Source: Levilactobacillus suantsaiihabitans (lineage in GTDB: Bacteria > Bacillota > Bacilli > Lactobacillales > Lactobacillaceae). From it: DNA of 53,060 nucleotides. Under the pieces are notes generated by a model. The model made no database searches. It worked only from the letters and a program-made list of their open reading frames with translations, and was not told the DNA's origin. Location of the stretch: positions 1-53,060 of the forward strand of contig NZ_RKLX01000019.1 in the NCBI RefSeq assembly GCF_004745505.1. The letters are read 5' to 3'. The position numbers were made by a program, and so were the translations under genes. Shown here piece after piece: positions 51,498 through 53,060 of the stretch; position 1 is the stretch's first letter, and each line of letters opens with the position of its first letter.

Positions 51498-51548
51498 GGC
51501 CAAATCCACGTTGATGAATATTTCAGATAAATTCCCTCTGAACTTGCT

Positions 51549-52016
51549 CTATTTCACGCGATAATAATAGGACACAACTGGCTTCTCACCGAATGATTTA
51601 TAGGCCCATCCGTCATCACGCAAGGCTTGCCGCTTCTTGTGAGTAACCCGCTTAAGATGCCAGATTTGGCCCCTTGCATCTCTACCAATAAATGTATAAC
51701 CCTTTTTATCTTTCTTGACGTAGAGCGGGAGTCCGTTGAATGGATTCTTAGAACCTTTCTTTTTCTTGTCGCCGACCATCCAACTACCCTCTTTCTTGCC
51801 TTTCTTGTAGTCGGCTACACTGAAGGTATACTTGGTAATCTTAATCTTTGAAACCCCATTCTTTTTAGTTCGTTGTTGCCAAGTTCCACGCAAGGATTTG
51901 GGAGTAACTGCACGTTTAGTGGCCGCATTAGCTGTTGGTGTGACGGCTGCAACTCCTGCAACTCCTGCCATTGCTAATACTGTTAGGGTACTTACATAGA
52001 TTTTCTTGCTATTCAT
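51549..52016 (-). CDS. Small secreted protein of unknown function (paralogue of next gene)
   Basis: 155-residue exported basic protein. Signal peptide about 1-32 (VLAMAGVAGVAAVTPTANAA). The mature part begins TPKSLRGTWQQRTKKNGVSKIKITKYTFS and ends VVSYYYRVK. The segment PKSLRGTW parallels PKVVRGYW in the gene just upstream, and both proteins have 155 residues, suggesting paralogues of a small beta-barrel-like secreted family. I do not recognise a named family. AACGGAGGAATAAG precedes the ATG. The gene lies 44 bases after its paralogue. Confidence 0.75.
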   Translation of the reverse strand: MNSKKIYVSTLTVLAMAGVAGVAAVTPTANAATKRAVTPKSLRGTWQQRTKKNGVSKIKITKYTFSVADYKKGKKEGSWMVGDKKKKGSKNPFNGLPLYVKKDKKGYTFIGRDARGQIWHLKRVTHKKRQALRDDGWAYKSFGEKPVVSYYYRVK

Positions 52017-52060
52017 ATTCTTATTCCTCCGTTTACAGCTTTATCGTTCGATAATCATAT

Positions 52061-52528
52061 TTATTTGACTTTTCCGGCATAGTAAGTCTGTTTATACCAT
52101 TTATTTTGGCCTTTATAGTGCAGTTTCATTGTCAGTTTACGATGACTCTTTCTGGTAAGAATCATCCGATCGGCACCTTTGTACCATTTATTATTCTCTT
52201 TCTTAGTTGCCTTGAAGTAGTACTTGTGATGCCCAATCACCTTATAACGAACTGAACCGGCGTAGATATTAACAGAGTTATACCAACCGTGTCGCCATTT
52301 TCCGTTGGCCTTAGCATATAATTCGCTATCTTGGCCTTTCTTAGTGTAGTGGTACTGCACTGTTGTCCCATATTTATTTACAGGCATATGCCAATATCCA
52401 CGAACCACTTTAGGATAACTCCTATGATGCCAAGCCGACGCACTGGCCGTTGTTCCACCAACCAAACCAAAGGTTGCTGCCACTAGTAGTGATAATAAAA
52501 CTTTTTCATAACCCGCTCCTTCTTTCAT
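52061..52528 (-). CDS. Small secreted protein, start region possibly frameshifted
   Basis: 155 residues as read from ATG 52526-52528, which has no SD. A hydrophobic signal (VLLSLLVAATFGLVGGTTASA) is followed by a mature part rich in Lys/Tyr/Trp (YPKVVRGYWHMPVNKYG...NKWYKQTYYAGKVK). The best SD (GAAGGAG) lies just before another ATG (52507-52509) that begins ATGAAAAAG and runs out of frame. One more A in the A5 run (52502-52506) would give an ordinary MKKVLLSLLVA start. So either the annotated start is right, or the gene carries a one-base deletion or a sequencing error. Related to the 51549 gene. Confidence 0.65.
   Translation of the reverse strand: MKEGAGYEKVLLSLLVAATFGLVGGTTASASAWHHRSYPKVVRGYWHMPVNKYGTTVQYHYTKKGQDSELYAKANGKWRHGWYNSVNIYAGSVRYKVIGHHKYYFKATKKENNKWYKGADRMILTRKSHRKLTMKLHYKGQNKWYKQTYYAGKVK
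52502..52506 (-). other. Homopolymer that decides the reading frame of the 52061 gene
   Basis: An A5 run (minus strand) follows the only SD-supported ATG. As it stands this start gives a peptide of 7 residues. An A6 version would join the signal peptide frame. Confidence 0.5.
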
Positions 52529-52820
52529 TAATTCACTTAAAAATAACCGATTCCATAAACCATCCCCCTAACCCCGAATTCATTCAAATACCCCCGAGCA
52601 AGATTCCCTAATACCTACGTAACACCAGGGTAACAACAAATGAACTGATACTTAGTCTGATGATACTTGTGAGGGCAAACGATGAAATAAGTCATCTAGA
52701 AGCTCTATGTAAAGTAGTTACACTTCATCTAATAACTATTCCCTAATAAGTAAAAGCGTTAGATACGAGGTAATACAGTGTCTAATTTAACGCCATAAAA
52801 CGCTTCGCTTAAATAAAGTA

Positions 52821-52955
52821 TGTTAATATTTTAGAAGAAATATTATACAAATGAAATTATACCACATCATAAACAAATTGATTCAGCAATTCGAACATTT
52901 ATGATTGACTACAATTAGTCAATATAAATTGTTAATCAATATCCTGAATTATTCA
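52821..52955 (-). promoter_or_regulatory. Upstream control region of the secreted-protein pair (paralogous to 49723-49870)
   Basis: An extended -10 TGTGGTATAATTT (hexamer 52856-52861), TGTTAATATTTT (52821-52832) and CCTGAATTATTCA (52943-52955) occur in the same order as at the CAP gene. The predicted leader is about 320 bases. The remaining leader (52529-52820) shows no gene. Confidence 0.6.
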
Positions 52956-52972
52956 CCAGAAACTCCAAAATC

Positions 52973-53020
52973 CCCATCAAACACATGATTCAAGTGCTTG
53001 ATGGGAATTTTACGTTTTCA
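52973..53020. terminator. Hairpin at the right edge of the control region
   Basis: CCCATCAAaCAC and GTGcTTGATGGG pair, with short T tracts on both strands. It occupies the same position relative to the control region as the hairpin at 49879-49928, although the sequences differ. Confidence 0.5.
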
Positions 53021-53060
53021 CCTTTTAAGTGCAGAAAAAGAGCCTCAGCTCTGGTATAGT

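Overview
The window looks like chromosome of a Lactobacillaceae bacterium. Supporting signs are WxL/DUF916 surface clusters, an LPxTG adhesin with a KxYKxGKxW-like signal peptide, a methionine T-box leader, Gram-positive ribosome binding sites and an IS1380 transposase. Most of the window is fairly GC-rich. The adhesin (35.6-41.7 kb) and above all the right end (47.3-53 kb) are clearly more AT-rich. The genus cannot be fixed from sequence alone; a GC-rich Levilactobacillus-like lineage would fit.

Left part (0-18.5 kb). A truncated P2-type cation ATPase is divergent from a quinone-oxidoreductase-type dehydrogenase. A phosphorus-acquisition region follows: phnD-phnC-phnE-phnE with a cytoplasmic UshA-family nucleotidase/cyclic phosphodiesterase and a DUF1295-like membrane protein; then, after a PepSY lipoprotein and a MarR/FMN-reductase pair, ugpC-ugpA-ugpE-ugpB and a glycerophosphodiesterase. 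A YxjG/MetE-type methyltransferase is controlled by a Met-specific T-box.

Middle (18.5-35.3 kb). An osmolyte ABC transporter (ATPase plus fused permease/binding protein) is divergent from an Lrp/AsnC regulator. Then come an M20 peptidase, a three-gene WxL surface cluster with a lectin-like protein, an unrecognised gene, an amino-acid permease, a GNAT enzyme, a flavodoxin, the enoyl reductase FabV and a tRNA-dihydrouridine synthase.

Right part (35.3-53 kb). A 2029-residue lectin/MucBP/MBG-repeat LPxTG adhesin follows a small unknown partner gene. Next are a padR-DUF1700-DUF4097 operon, secreted proteins, a cysteine hydrolase, an internally deleted IS66 element with intact ends, a CAP-domain secreted protein, an intact IS1380 element, and two small paralogous secreted proteins.

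The most striking unexplained signal is a family of roughly 200-590 bp intergenic elements, with five copies and one fragment, at 2.67, 11.9-12.4, 23.2-23.8, 28.9, 31.5-32.1 and 34.2 kb. They share nested inverted repeats whose arms change in a compensatory way between copies, as expected if an RNA fold (or cruciform) is being maintained. I could not match them to any family I know, and they are the best candidate here for an undescribed element.
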